From the NCBI GenBank assembly GCA_022828595.1, contig JAKGHH010000001.1, positions 205,177,813 to 205,241,812 of the forward strand: a stretch of DNA of 64,000 nucleotides, written 5' to 3'. How positions within the stretch are numbered: position 1 is the first letter of the stretch; every line of letters starts with the position of its first letter. Position numbers and translations under genes: made by a program. Under the pieces are notes generated by a model. The model ran no database searches, was not told the DNA's origin, and saw nothing but the letters and a program-made list of their open reading frames with translations. This document shows, piece after piece, positions 23,863 to 34,400 of this stretch. Source of the DNA: Nelumbo lutea (lineage: Eukaryota > Streptophyta > Magnoliopsida > Proteales > Nelumbonaceae).

Positions 23863-24000
23863 ATGTTCACCAAAACGTTTCCAGAACTGCCGTTAAGGAT
23901 AGAGCACTACGAAACTCTTAATGGCACCCTATTTGGACAGCTACTTTGCATTCCACCAAGCACCTTTGACAAGGTAGTTATCATGGAAAATAACTGCTAG
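23863..24000 (+). CDS. Possible N-terminal exon of the transposon Ulp1-like gene
   Basis: A 45-codon open frame begins at an ATG that directly follows a TAG, which would also serve as a splice acceptor. Residues such as ETLNGTLFGQLLCIPP resemble the start of the DUF1985-type N-terminal domain that accompanies Ulp1 proteases in plant transposons. An AAG/GTAGTT donor-like junction follows CIPPSTFDK at about 23973. It lies upstream of, and on the same strand as, the protease remnant at 27038-27470. Assignment to the same gene is inference. Confidence 0.35.
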   Translation: MFTKTFPELPLRIEHYETLNGTLFGQLLCIPPSTFDKVVIMENNC

Positions 24001-24380
24001 AACGGTTAGTATATGATTTTTGCTCTCACTTCACATCATTTCATTGTTAATAATCTAGCTATTCACATTATTTATGTTGGAGCAACAGAAGTGTGGTGGT
24101 AAAAATCAAAGGAAGAAGCAAAAGAACTGTAGGTGATGAGAGGAATATAATATGAATAGAAGAAGAGAAGAATATGAAAAGCCCACTTTGACTTCTGGAT
24201 TTAGTTCACACTTAGCTTATTGAGCTCTATTACCAAATGTATCAGATTTCAAGTCACATAAATGAGTCTTTTTGATAGGAAAATGCAACTTTCGTTAGAG
24301 CTAAGAAGGAGGATACAGATATCACCACCCATAGAATGGGTGAAATTTATAAACAATCCTAAAACATGCTCCGTAGAAAT

Positions 24381-26320
24381 AAAGAATGAAGGGAGTTATC
24401 ACTAAATAAGGCATCCCCGTGAACACCAGCTTCAGTGTTAAACTCCCTATGTATCCACCCCACCCGTGAGCACCAGCATCAGTGTTAAACTCCTCAAGTA
24501 TCCACCCAACCTTAAGTGTTAAACTCCTTAATGATAAAACAGTCTCCTTAGAAATAAAGTAGGAAGGGAGTTATCACTAAATGAGGCATCCCTGTGGACA
24601 ACAGCTTCAGTGTTAAACTCCCCAAGTATCCACCCCACCTGTGAACTCCAACTTCAGTGCTAAACTACCAAAGTATCCACCCTAGCTTCAATGTTGAACT
24701 CTCTAAGAAGGAGGCTACAAATACCACCACCCAAATAATGGGTGGATCCTAAAACAATCTCTCTAGGAATAAAGTAGGAAGTGAGCTATCACTAAATAAG
24801 GCATCCCTGTGAACAGTAGCTCTAGTGTTAAACTCCCTAAGTATTTACCCCACCTGTGAACACCAACTTCAATGTTGAACTCCCTGAGAAGGTGGATATA
24901 GATATCACCACCAAAGTATGGGTGGATCATAAAACAATCTCCCTAAAAATAAAGTAGGAAGGGAGTTATCCCTGTGAACAATAGGTTTAGTGTTAAACTC
25001 CCTAATTATCTACCCGCTTGTAAACACCAGCTTCTATGTTGAACTCCCTAAGAAGGAGGGTATAGAGACCACCACCAAAGAATGAGTGGATTCTAAAACA
25101 ATCTCCCTATAAATAAATTAGGAATGGAGTTATCCCCGTGAACAATATCTTCAGTGGTAAACTCCCTAAGTATCCACCCCACCTGTGAACACCAACTGTA
25201 GTGTTAACCTCTCCAAGTATCCACACTAGCTTTAGTGTTGAACTCCCTATGGAGGCTATAAATATCACCACCAAAGAATGGGTGAATCCTAAAACAGTCT
25301 CCCTATAAATAAAGTAGGAAGGGAGTTATCACTGTGAACAGTAGCTAGCAGGTTCAGTGTTAAAGTCGCTAAGTATCCACCCCACCTGTGAACACCAGCT
25401 TCAGTGTTAAACTCCCCAAGCACCAGCCCAGCTTCAGTATTGAACTCCCTAAGAAGGAGGCCTATAGATATCACCACCCAAACAATGGGTGGATCCTAAA
25501 ACATTCTCTCTAGAAATAAAGTAGGAAGGGAGCTATCACTAAATATGGCATCCCTGTGAATAACAGTTTTAGTGTTAAACTCCCTAAGTATCCACCCCAC
25601 CTGTGAATACCAACTTCAATGTTGAACTCCCTAAGATGGTGGGTACAGATATCACCACCAAAGAATGGGTGGATCCTAAAACGGTCTCCCTAAAAATAAA
25701 GTAGGAAGGGAGTTATCCCTGTGAACAACAAGTTCAGTGTTAAAGTCTCTAAATATCCACCCCACCTATGAACACCAACTTCTGTGTTGAACTCTCTAAC
25801 AAAGAGGGTACAGATATCACCACCAAAGAATGGGTGGATCCTAAAAACAGTCTGCCTATAAACAAATTAAGATGGGAGTTATCCCCATGAACAATATCTT
25901 CAGTGTTAAACTCCCTAAGTATCCACCCCACCTGCGAATACCAACTACAGTGTTAACCTCCCCATGTATCCACACCAGCTTTAGGGTTGAACTCCCAATG
26001 AAAGAGGCTACAGATGCCACCACCAAAGAATGGATGGATCCTAAAACCGTCTCCCTAGAAATAAAGTAGGAAGGGAGTTATTATTGTGAATAGTAGCCAG
26101 TAGGTTCAATGTTAAACTCCCTATGAATCCACCCCACCTGTGAACACCAGCTTCAGTGTTAAACTCCCCAAGCATCCACCATAGCTTTAGTGTTGAACTC
26201 CCTAAGAAGGAGGCTATAGATATCACCACCCAAATAATGAGTGGATCCTAAAACATTCTCTCTCGAAATAAAGTAGGAAGGGAGCTATCACTAAATAAGG
26301 CATCCCTGCTAATAGCAGCT
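24381..26320. repeat. Satellite array with a four-unit higher-order repeat of about 750 bp
   Basis: About eleven units of 164-215 bp, each containing GTAGGAAGGGAGTTATC, TGTGAACACCAGCTTCAGTG and AAACTCCCTAAGTATCCACC. The anchor GGGAG(T/C)TATC recurs at 24391, 24566, 24781, 24961, 25125, 25321, 25528, 25708, 25874, 26073 and 26280. Spacings from 24781 run 180, 164, 196, 207 and then 180, 166, 199, 207, so four unit types repeat as a block of about 750 bases. It lies between the candidate N-terminal exon and the protease exons of the Ulp1-like gene and encodes nothing convincing. Confidence 0.9.
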
Positions 26321-26640
26321 GTGCATTTAGGTTGAGAAGGATATCCTTTGCTCCAGTCAAAAAGTGCGATACAGCCCATGGCCCATTGCCATGATCAGTG
26401 CTCGCCACCTAATTGAATTACCCGAATATCCTTTTATAAGTCCAGATCTCTTGCTACAACCATTTAATCAGAATATATTTGTTTTTCTTTTTCCATTGAC
26501 ATATTCCCAAACCACCTTCCTCCTTCAAGGGGCATTCCAAGATAATAGAAAGGGACCCCTCAGATTCTAACTCCCAAAGACAACCCACTTAACATAAAAG
26601 ACAAAACATAAAGGAAAGTTACAAAACTACCACTTTTCAA

Positions 26641-27037
26641 CAACTTATATTTGTAGGTGTTTGATACCCTATCCCCAACCAATTATGAGTTGGATCTACT
26701 TGTTAGTGCCCCGACATTACTCGATGGCGACGATGGAGAGATGTAAACTTCTTTTTGTAGCCAAACAACCGTGTAAGTATGCATCATTCATTTTGATTAT
26801 ATAACTCACATTTTCATTGATATTAAATATTACTAAATTTTTTCTTAATTATGCATTGTATTTGGTTATTGATTGTACGACAACCTATTGCAGACATGGA
26901 GTCACAATGCCGTGAAAGTTCTATACGTGCCTGCAATGTCTCAAGTGAAATACCCTTTTTGCAAATGCAACACTACTTGCGTGAAGTAGTCTTAGCGAAT
27001 TGACTTGATTCCTATCGTTTTTTGGGATTTGCAACAG
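26641..27037 (+). other. Possible upstream exons of the Ulp1-like gene
   Basis: After a TTTGTAG acceptor at about 26655 a frame reads VFDTLSPTNYELDLLVS before a stop at 26742-26744. A second stretch after TTGCAG at 26892 starts MESQCRESSIRACNVSS and stops at about 27001. Both look like decayed exons preceding the catalytic domain. I recognise no domain in them. Confidence 0.3.
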
Positions 27038-27470
27038 ATGGGATGCTTGGGAAGCTGAAACCATGGTTAGAACCAATTACAAAGTACATGTAGAAAATCT
27101 TCATACCCATTAACGATCACTATCACTGGCAACTACTTGTCACTGATCTGGTACAGAAGAGATTTCTCTGGTATAGCTCTATCCACGGGGTAAAATAGTA
27201 CGCATCCTCAATGTTAGATGAGTCTTGTGACGTTGCATCTCTAAATTGGTATTCTAACACTATTATTTTATCGCAATATAGCATCAAATTTACAAGACGG
27301 TTCTCAGCGATGTTATTAGTGGTATTGGTGGGTGGCCTCATGTAAATCCCTGCTAGGAAGGTGGAGACGATTGTGGTGTTTTTGTTTTCAAGTATATGGA
27401 TTTTCTGTCTAGGTCGACGACGTTTGATTTCTCATTGCTGCGTATACTCATTACTATGTATATGATCTAA
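27038..27470 (+). pseudogene. Ulp1-like C48 cysteine protease, transposon-borne, decayed
   Basis: Two exon-like pieces match the catalytic domain of Ulp1/SENP-type proteases, which cleave SUMO or related modifiers. Piece 1 (27038-27190, after a CAG acceptor and before a GGG/GTAAAA donor) encodes IFIPINDHYHWQLLVTDL, with the catalytic His codon at 27124-27126. Piece 2 (27282-27470, after a TATAG acceptor) encodes GWPHVNPC and then GDDCGVFVFKYMDFLSRS, with the catalytic Cys codon at 27372-27374. The usual catalytic Asp in the YDSL position reads YSSI here, and TAG codons interrupt each piece (27091-27093, 27354-27356). It is therefore very probably inactive. Plant Mutator-like elements with Ulp1 domains are known (Kaonashi and CUMULE types). 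Confidence 0.8.
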
Positions 27471-28329
27471 TGTTTATGTTGTCCATTAATCCAAACTCAT
27501 GCACATTTTGGGTGCTTTCAAATCCAGGACACGATTGGATTAAATTGATGGGAGATCGGTGTTCAACTACTTCAAGGTAAACTAAGGTAGAATGTCCATA
27601 CATCAGGTGCGGGTATGCTATTCATTACCTATCTTGTTTATCTTCAGTTTTCACCTATTCTTATTATATAATTCATGTGATCAATCTCCTATATTTGATC
27701 ATCCATTGGTGTATTTGTTGGGCTAGGACAACGAGTAACTGATCAGAGACATAAACAACCAAAAGTCTTTGCATCCCATGAAAGCTTGATGCAGACGGTA
27801 TAGAAGCATTTACAATGCATTTTTTTATGAGTATTTCTCTCTTCCCAACTCCTGTCAGTTTATCATATTCCCACTTCGCAAAGCATAACCATAAATTGAT
27901 CTTCTTCTTTTTTATCAACATCTTCATCAAAAACCTAATTAGTATGGAATTAAATCCAATCACCAATTACTGATTTGCCAGGAAGGAGGGAAGATGATGA
28001 AGGAGAGTAGGCAGATGTTGGAATACTTTCGACCTGCAACAAATTCCAGGGACCAATCCAAGTTTGAGGGTGAATCATTTATGGGTTGAAGGAGGAGCAT
28101 TGCTGACAATCAGAGAAACAACAAAACCAATGTGATGTTGCCAAAAGAGTTTGCAAGCCGTTCTACACATGTCCACCCATTAAACTGAATATAGTTGCAA
28201 ATAAAGTGCATAGTGTTGGGTAGACAGAAATTTTAGCAGATTTACAAGGAATAAGGATGTCAGATGTGTAAACTTCATAAACATTCTTGTTTAAGTTTGT
28301 TTTTGTTTTTTAAAGGTGCTTTATATTAC
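27471..28329. other. Interior of the 15-kb element, no clear feature
   Basis: This follows the protease remnant. A short frame MMKESRQMLEYFRPATNSR at about 27994-28090 may be a residual exon but has no recognisable family. No repeats stand out. Confidence 0.35.
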
Positions 28330-28990
28330 AACTCAAGCCAACAAAACATATTCTTCCACTTTTTGTTTCCCATAGTGATTAAAAATAAAATATGATATAC
28401 AATGGAATTTATCCAGTTGGGATACCTTGTGCGTTGAACTGTTAAACTTTCTATTCACATAAACAGAAGAGATGTCATCGTATTTTGAAACCAACATAAT
28501 TGCTCCTATTTGCATGAGTAGGGAAACATGGCATATTCTTATTGCATTTTATGTTGGAGTGCTTGAACAACTTTCTCACTGGGAGATTTCTGATAAGGCC
28601 TGAAATAATGGCATATAACTCAGCTTGGATGACAGATGAAATAGGATCCACATTTTGTAAAGAAATACAACAACATAAGAATAAGAATATAGGGAGTTTG
28701 AGATTTTTCCAGACTCATCTAATGGCAATAAGATCCACATTTTGGAGTATGTTAAGGGTAACTTTGTAAAATACACCTATTAGTTTGATAATAGTTCCCA
28801 ACTTGGCTGATTCACATCAACATTACAAGATATTAGCCTTCCAAACTTATAGGCATCTGGGTGGAAGACCATACACTCTCGTTGTGACCATGGACTGTCC
28901 CTTAAGTTCCCAACACCACAAAAGATCACAAACAATCATTGGCATTACCTAGTGGATCTCCCCTTCAGCTTGATTACAGACGACACAATA
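28330..28990 (-). pseudogene. LINE remnant: zf-RVT and RNase H pieces
   Basis: On the minus strand, 28990-28830 resembles the zinc-binding tail of a LINE ORF2 and 28700-28330 resembles its RNase H domain, with SSVIQAELYAIISGLIRNL and later VYVNRKFNSSTHKVSQL matching the usual SxIxAELxAxxxGL and VxReaNxxAHxLA patterns. Stops and frame changes abound. It is a second, independent LINE fragment, opposite in orientation to the one at 15.6-18.6 kb, and presumably inserted into the large element. Confidence 0.6.
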
Positions 28991-29039
28991 ATTCGATTGT
29001 TTTTAAGAATTTACAATCCTAGTGTAGTGGATTGCTCTA

Positions 29040-29700
29040 TGCATGTATCGAGATGGACCGACTCAATGTTCATTAAAGTGCATGTGTCATAGGTCTCGGG
29101 GACCGGATCAGCATAACTCCGGCCTCGTTGACCTTCGCACGCGGGCGGTCGCATCCGATAGGTTTGCATGACAACAATATTGTTGTCTGTTTTAGGCTAG
29201 TGTGGTTCACATAAGATGGATTATTTTGTGCACATACCGAGATGCTATGGCCCAACGGTCCTCACAGTGCATGTGTCAAAATCCTAGGTGTCCTAACCAT
29301 GCAAACCCCGGGCCTATTTTCTATAAGACGTAGTTGATAGGTGTGGAAGCATGGTTCAATTTCCATGAGATCAGTATTGTGGTGTATTACTTTCAGCATA
29401 ACGTGGAGGCACATACTGAGATGCCCTGGCCTAATGGTCCTTATAGTGCATGTGCCGGAGGCCTCGAGGTCTTGACCAAGTGAACCCTAGCCCATTTTTT
29501 GTCGGACGCGGCCGATAGGTGTGGAAGCGTGGTTTAATTTGCATGAGATCAGTATTGTTGTGTGTTAGTTTCAACCTATCATAGAGACACATACCGAGAT
29601 GCTCTAGCCCAACGGTCCTTGTTGTGGTTTAATTTGCATGAGATCAACATTATCGTACGTTAATTTCAGCCCAACAGAATTGGCACAAACTAACTATCGG
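29040..29700 (-). repeat. Inverted block of the 180-bp satellite family
   Basis: Three to four units, in reverse orientation, of the satellite found at 31440-36690. Markers are GCATGAGATCAGTATTGT (complement of ACAATACTGATCTCATGC) and CCAACGGTCCT (complement of AGGACCGTTGG). They are closest to the first plus-oriented units (31560-31900), suggesting a shared origin followed by inversion, or insertion of intervening DNA between two opposed arrays. Confidence 0.85.
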
Positions 29701-30660
29701 ATGTGTCAGGCCCGTGTTGGTTCAGCCCAACAGAATTAGCAAAGTGGATTCAAAAAACATCTTACCCATTAATAAAAATAAGAGTGGCTCAATTTTATTG
29801 TCAAAGGACCATGATTTCGTTTTTCCATTTATACCCCTGTCATTAAAATATATTTCCATCTTATCACATTTTCAGAAAGTTATTAATGTAATTTTATTGT
29901 TAGTGTAATAATTATTATTAAGTTACATTAATAATTATAGTAAAGTTTGTTATTTTCAACATACCGTAATTTCAGTAATTTTGAAATAACTGTAATTCCA
30001 TTAGTAATTAATTATTAGTGTAGTTAAATTAATTATTTTTTCAAGATAATCATTACACTAATAATTACATTGGATTTTGGGTGTAGTAATTAAATAGATT
30101 AATCATTATAATAAATGGTTTACTATAGTTACAATTTCTTAAAATTAATTTTATTACACTAACAATTAAATTGTGTTATTTTCCAGAAAAAATTACTAGA
30201 AATAAATGAATATACAAAGTTTTCAATCAATAATTTCTTTATAAATTTCATTTAAAATTAAAAAATAAATTCAACAATTATAGCTACAAGAAAGAGTTGG
30301 TGGAGTTTGCAAATTGGCAATCAAAATATCATAATTTTGGAAAAATTTGCAGAAGAAAAAAAATATATATATTAATATAATTTTCAAAAATTTCATTAAA
30401 AAGTAGTAAATAATTTTGGAAGATTTAAGAAATCAATAATTTAATATATATACTTTTGGAATTTTACCAGGAACCGATATTCAATATATCCTTTTGATAA
30501 TTTTTATGAGAAAATTAGATATTGGGTTTTCCCATGCATCGCACTAGTTTCCCACTAATAAATTCCAAAAATATACACTGTTTTCTACAAAAAAGATACA
30601 AAAAATGTCAACTACACCACGTTTACTGGCTCCGTTAACAAACACGGTTTTACACATGTC
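29701..30660. other. AT-rich spacer between opposed satellite blocks
   Basis: Low-complexity AT sequence with TAATTATTA-type words (29880-30240). At 30526-30550 the word CCCATGCATCGCACTAGT occurs, reminiscent of Helitron end sequences but without supporting hairpin and borders. No gene. Confidence 0.5.
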
Positions 30661-30883
30661 CTATGGACGTAAATATAAAATAGCCAGTAAAACTAATAAC
30701 ACAATCAAGCCTGCCATGTGCATGGTCAACGCATGTTTCAAATGGACAATTTCAGCTTGCATTTTAACAATGGTATTAGCTAACTCCGTCATCTTACTCA
30801 TCGAACTTTCAATCTGATTTCGCTGACTATTTCCATCATCTTGTAACTCCTCTATATGTGCGTCGAACCACTGCACAAGCCCA
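30661..30883 (-). CDS. Exon encoding a coiled coil plus membrane anchor (unknown gene)
   Basis: Read from a CAG acceptor at about 30881, the frame opens WFDAHIEELQDDGN and continues through a heptad-like stretch (MTELANTIVKMQAEIVHLKHAL) into a hydrophobic C-terminal segment (GLIVLLVLLAILYL) followed by RP and a stop. This architecture suggests a tail-anchored membrane protein. It may be the last exon of the minus-strand gene whose earlier pieces lie at 37032-37371 and 37641-37652; the putative intron would contain the satellite array. I do not recognise the family. Linkage is inference from strand, order and splice-like borders. Confidence 0.45.
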
Positions 30884-30894
30884 CATGTTGTCAA

Positions 30895-31439
30895 TACAAA
30901 GTATAGAAAAATAAGTAATTAGAATAAAATATAGTTATATATCATTTATTATAATTTAGGAAAATTTAATAGAGGGTTATTAATTATCAGCTTACACATG
31001 CATAGAAAAGGAAGTTCACATACATAATGGGAATTGCAGAAGAAGAACAACTGAGCAAGTTTAGATAGAACATAGAAAATGAATGAAAAAAAAAACGGAA
31101 AATGAACTAGATAGAAAATGGAAAATCGAAAAAAGGAAAACGCAAGAATACCGACTAGTCGATGGGTTATCGGTGGTCACGTCCCCGGCGGCCTCTCATG
31201 GTGTTACCTGTTCCCTTTAGTGGCTACGGTAATATCCTTTATCCTTTTCATACTTAGGGTTTTGACTTTCGAATAGAAGTAAAATAGAATGACTAGACTG
31301 AACAGTAAAATGGGCTCCCATGGCAAATGGGCCACAACAATATGTTGACAGCTCATCAAATGGGCTGTAATCATGTCACACATGTCACACAATCACAACC
31401 ATTTGAGTATGTTTAAATGAGATCGGATTTACTCCTCAC
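30895..31439. other. Interior of the 15-kb element, no clear feature
   Basis: About 540 bases of AT-rich sequence between the minus-strand exon and the satellite array. A minus-strand frame at 31204-31392 (MCDMCDMITAHLMSC...) has no family resemblance. Confidence 0.4.
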
Positions 31440-34400
31440 ACCTGGCGCCTAACACGCACATCCTACCATGCATTGGGAGCATCCGCCCGAGTTCGACAGA
31501 AAATGGGCACGAGGTTCGCATGGTCAGGACCCTGAGGCCTCTGGCACATGCACACTATAAGGACCGTTGGGCCAGAGCATCTTGGTATGTGTCTGCATGA
31601 TAGGCTGAAACTAACACACGATAATACTGATCTCATGCAAATTAAACCATGCTTCCACACCTATCGGTCGCGTTCGACGAAAAATGGGCCCGCGGTTCGC
31701 ATGGTCAGGACCCTGAGGCCTCCGACACATGCACTATAAGGACCGTTGGGCCAGAGCATCTCGGTATGTGCCTCCACGATAGGCTGAAACTAACACATGA
31801 TAATACAGATCTCATGCAAATTAAACCATGTTTCCACACCTATTGCCCGCGTCTAACAAAAATGGGCCCGGGCTTCGAATGGTCAGGTGCCCAAGGCCCC
31901 CGACACAAGCACTACCTAACCATTGGGTCATTCCATTCCAGTATGTGCAAAAAATAATCCACCAAGTGTGGACTACATTAGGCTAAAACACACAACAATA
32001 TTGCTATCATGCAAACTACAATTCCACACCTATTAGCAGCGTCTGCCTGGGCTTCGGATGGTCGGGTGCCCAAGGCCCCCGACACAAGCACTACGCTGAC
32101 CATTGGGTCATTCCTAGACCTGTTCATGGGTTGGGCCAGGCCGGACTTTCACTTTGTATTAACAGATTTTTCTAAGGCCTGAACCCAAAATTTAGCCCAT
32201 GATGTTACTACTACTGAAGCGACTAAATAGAGAGACAGAGAGAATTTATAAAGAAAAAAATTAAAAAATTTATATATTAAATTATAAATATATATAATTC
32301 AATAAATATTATATTATTTATATATTTTATATATTATATAAAATACATATTATGTATTTTATAAAATATATAATGCTAAGTCGGGCCTGGCTTTTCTGAT
32401 AAATCTTGAATCCGGCTCGAAACACAGTCGGGCTTACTGTGTTAGGCCCGAGGTAAGGCCCGCGGGCCTAATTACATGACTAAGCCCGACCGGGGTGCGG
32501 GCCGGGCCATCGGGCTACCCGACCCATGAGCAAGTCTAATCATTCCATTCTGGTTTGTGCAAAAAATAGTACACCAAGTGTGGACTACACTAGGCTGAAA
32601 CACACAACAATATTACTGTAATGCAAACCACAATTCCACACTTATCAGCCATTTTCGCCTGCGTCTGGAGGCAAATGGGCCCGGGCTTCGGATGACCCAG
32701 TGCCCAAGGCCCCTGACACAAGCACTATGCTGAACATTAGGTCATTTCATTTCGGTATGTGCATCCACACTGGACTGAAACACAACAATACTGCTATTTT
32801 GCAAACCACACTTCCAAGCCTATCGGTCGCGTCCACCCGCGTCTTAAGGCTAATGGGGCTGGACATTGGATGGTCAGGTGCCCGATGCCCCCGAAACAAT
32901 CACTACACTGATCATTGGGTCATTCCAGTCCGGTATGTGCAAAAAATAATCGACCAAGTGTGGATTACACTAGGTTGAAACACAAGACAATACTACTGCC
33001 ATGCAAACCACAATTTGACACCTATCAGCCACGTCTGTCGACATTCGAAGGAAAATGGGCCTGGGCTTCAGATGGCTGGGAGCCCGAGGCCCCCAACACA
33101 AACACTGCACTAACCATTCGGTCATCCAATTTTGGTATGTGCAAAAAATAATTCACCAAGTGTGGACTACACTAGGCTAAAACACACAACAATATTGCTG
33201 CCATGCAAACCAAACAACTATCAGCCGTGTCCACCCGCGTCCGAAGGCAAATGGGCCCAGGCTTCACATGGTTGGTTTCCCAAGGCCCGTGACACAAGCA
33301 CTCTACTGAACATTGTGTCATTCCATTCCAGAATGTGCATCCACACTAGGCTGAAACACACAACAATATTGCTGTAATGCAAACCACACTTCCACATCTA
33401 TCAGTCGCGTCCACCCGCGTCCGATGGCAAATGGGCATGGGCTTTGCATGGTTGGGTGGCCGATGCCCCTGACACAAGCACTACGCTGACCATTGGGTCA
33501 TTCCATTCCAATATGTGCATTCACACAATGATGAAACACAAATCGGTAATGGTATCACGCAAACCACACTTTGACACCTATTGGCCGCATCTGCGCGCGC
33601 CCGAAAACAAATGGGCCTAGGCATTGAATGGCCGGGTTCCCGAGACCCCCGACACAAGTACTACGCTCACCATTGGGTCATTTCCATTCCAATATGTGCA
33701 AAAAATAATCCACCAAGTGTGGACTACACTAGGCTGAAACACACAACAATACTCCTTCCATGCAAACCACAATTCCACACCCATCAGTCGTGTTTGCCTG
33801 CATCCGAAGGCAAATGGGCCCGGGATTTGGATGGTCGGGTTCCCGAGGCCCTTGACACAAGCACTACCTGACCATTAGGTCATTCCTTTCCAGTTTGTGC
33901 AAAAAATAATCCACCAAGTGTGGACTACACTAGGCTGAAACACAACAATACTACTGTCATGCAAACACAATTCCACACCTACTAGTCGTGTCAGCCCACT
34001 TCCAAAGGAAAATGGGCCCAGGCTTTGGGTGGCCCAGTGCCCGAGGCCCTTGACACAAGCACTATGCTGAACATTGGGTCATTCCATTCCGGTATGTGCG
34101 TCCACACTAAACTGAAGCACACAATAATACTGCGATAATGCAAATCACACTTCCACACCTATCGATTGTGTCCACCCGTGTTTGAAGGCTAATGGGCCTG
34201 AGCTTGGGAAGGTTGGGTGCCCAACACCCCCAAAACAAGCACTACACTGACCATTGGGTCATTCCATTCCGGTATGTGCAAAAAATAATCCACCAAGTGT
34301 GGACTACACTAGGTTGAAACACAAAACAATATTGTTGCCATGCAAACCACAATTCCACACCTATCAACCATGTCCTCCCGCGTCCGAAGGCAAATGAGCC

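Noticed and set aside
24381..26320. CRISPR array
   Set aside because: The repeats are tandem with no unique spacers, and the context is a plant nuclear genome.
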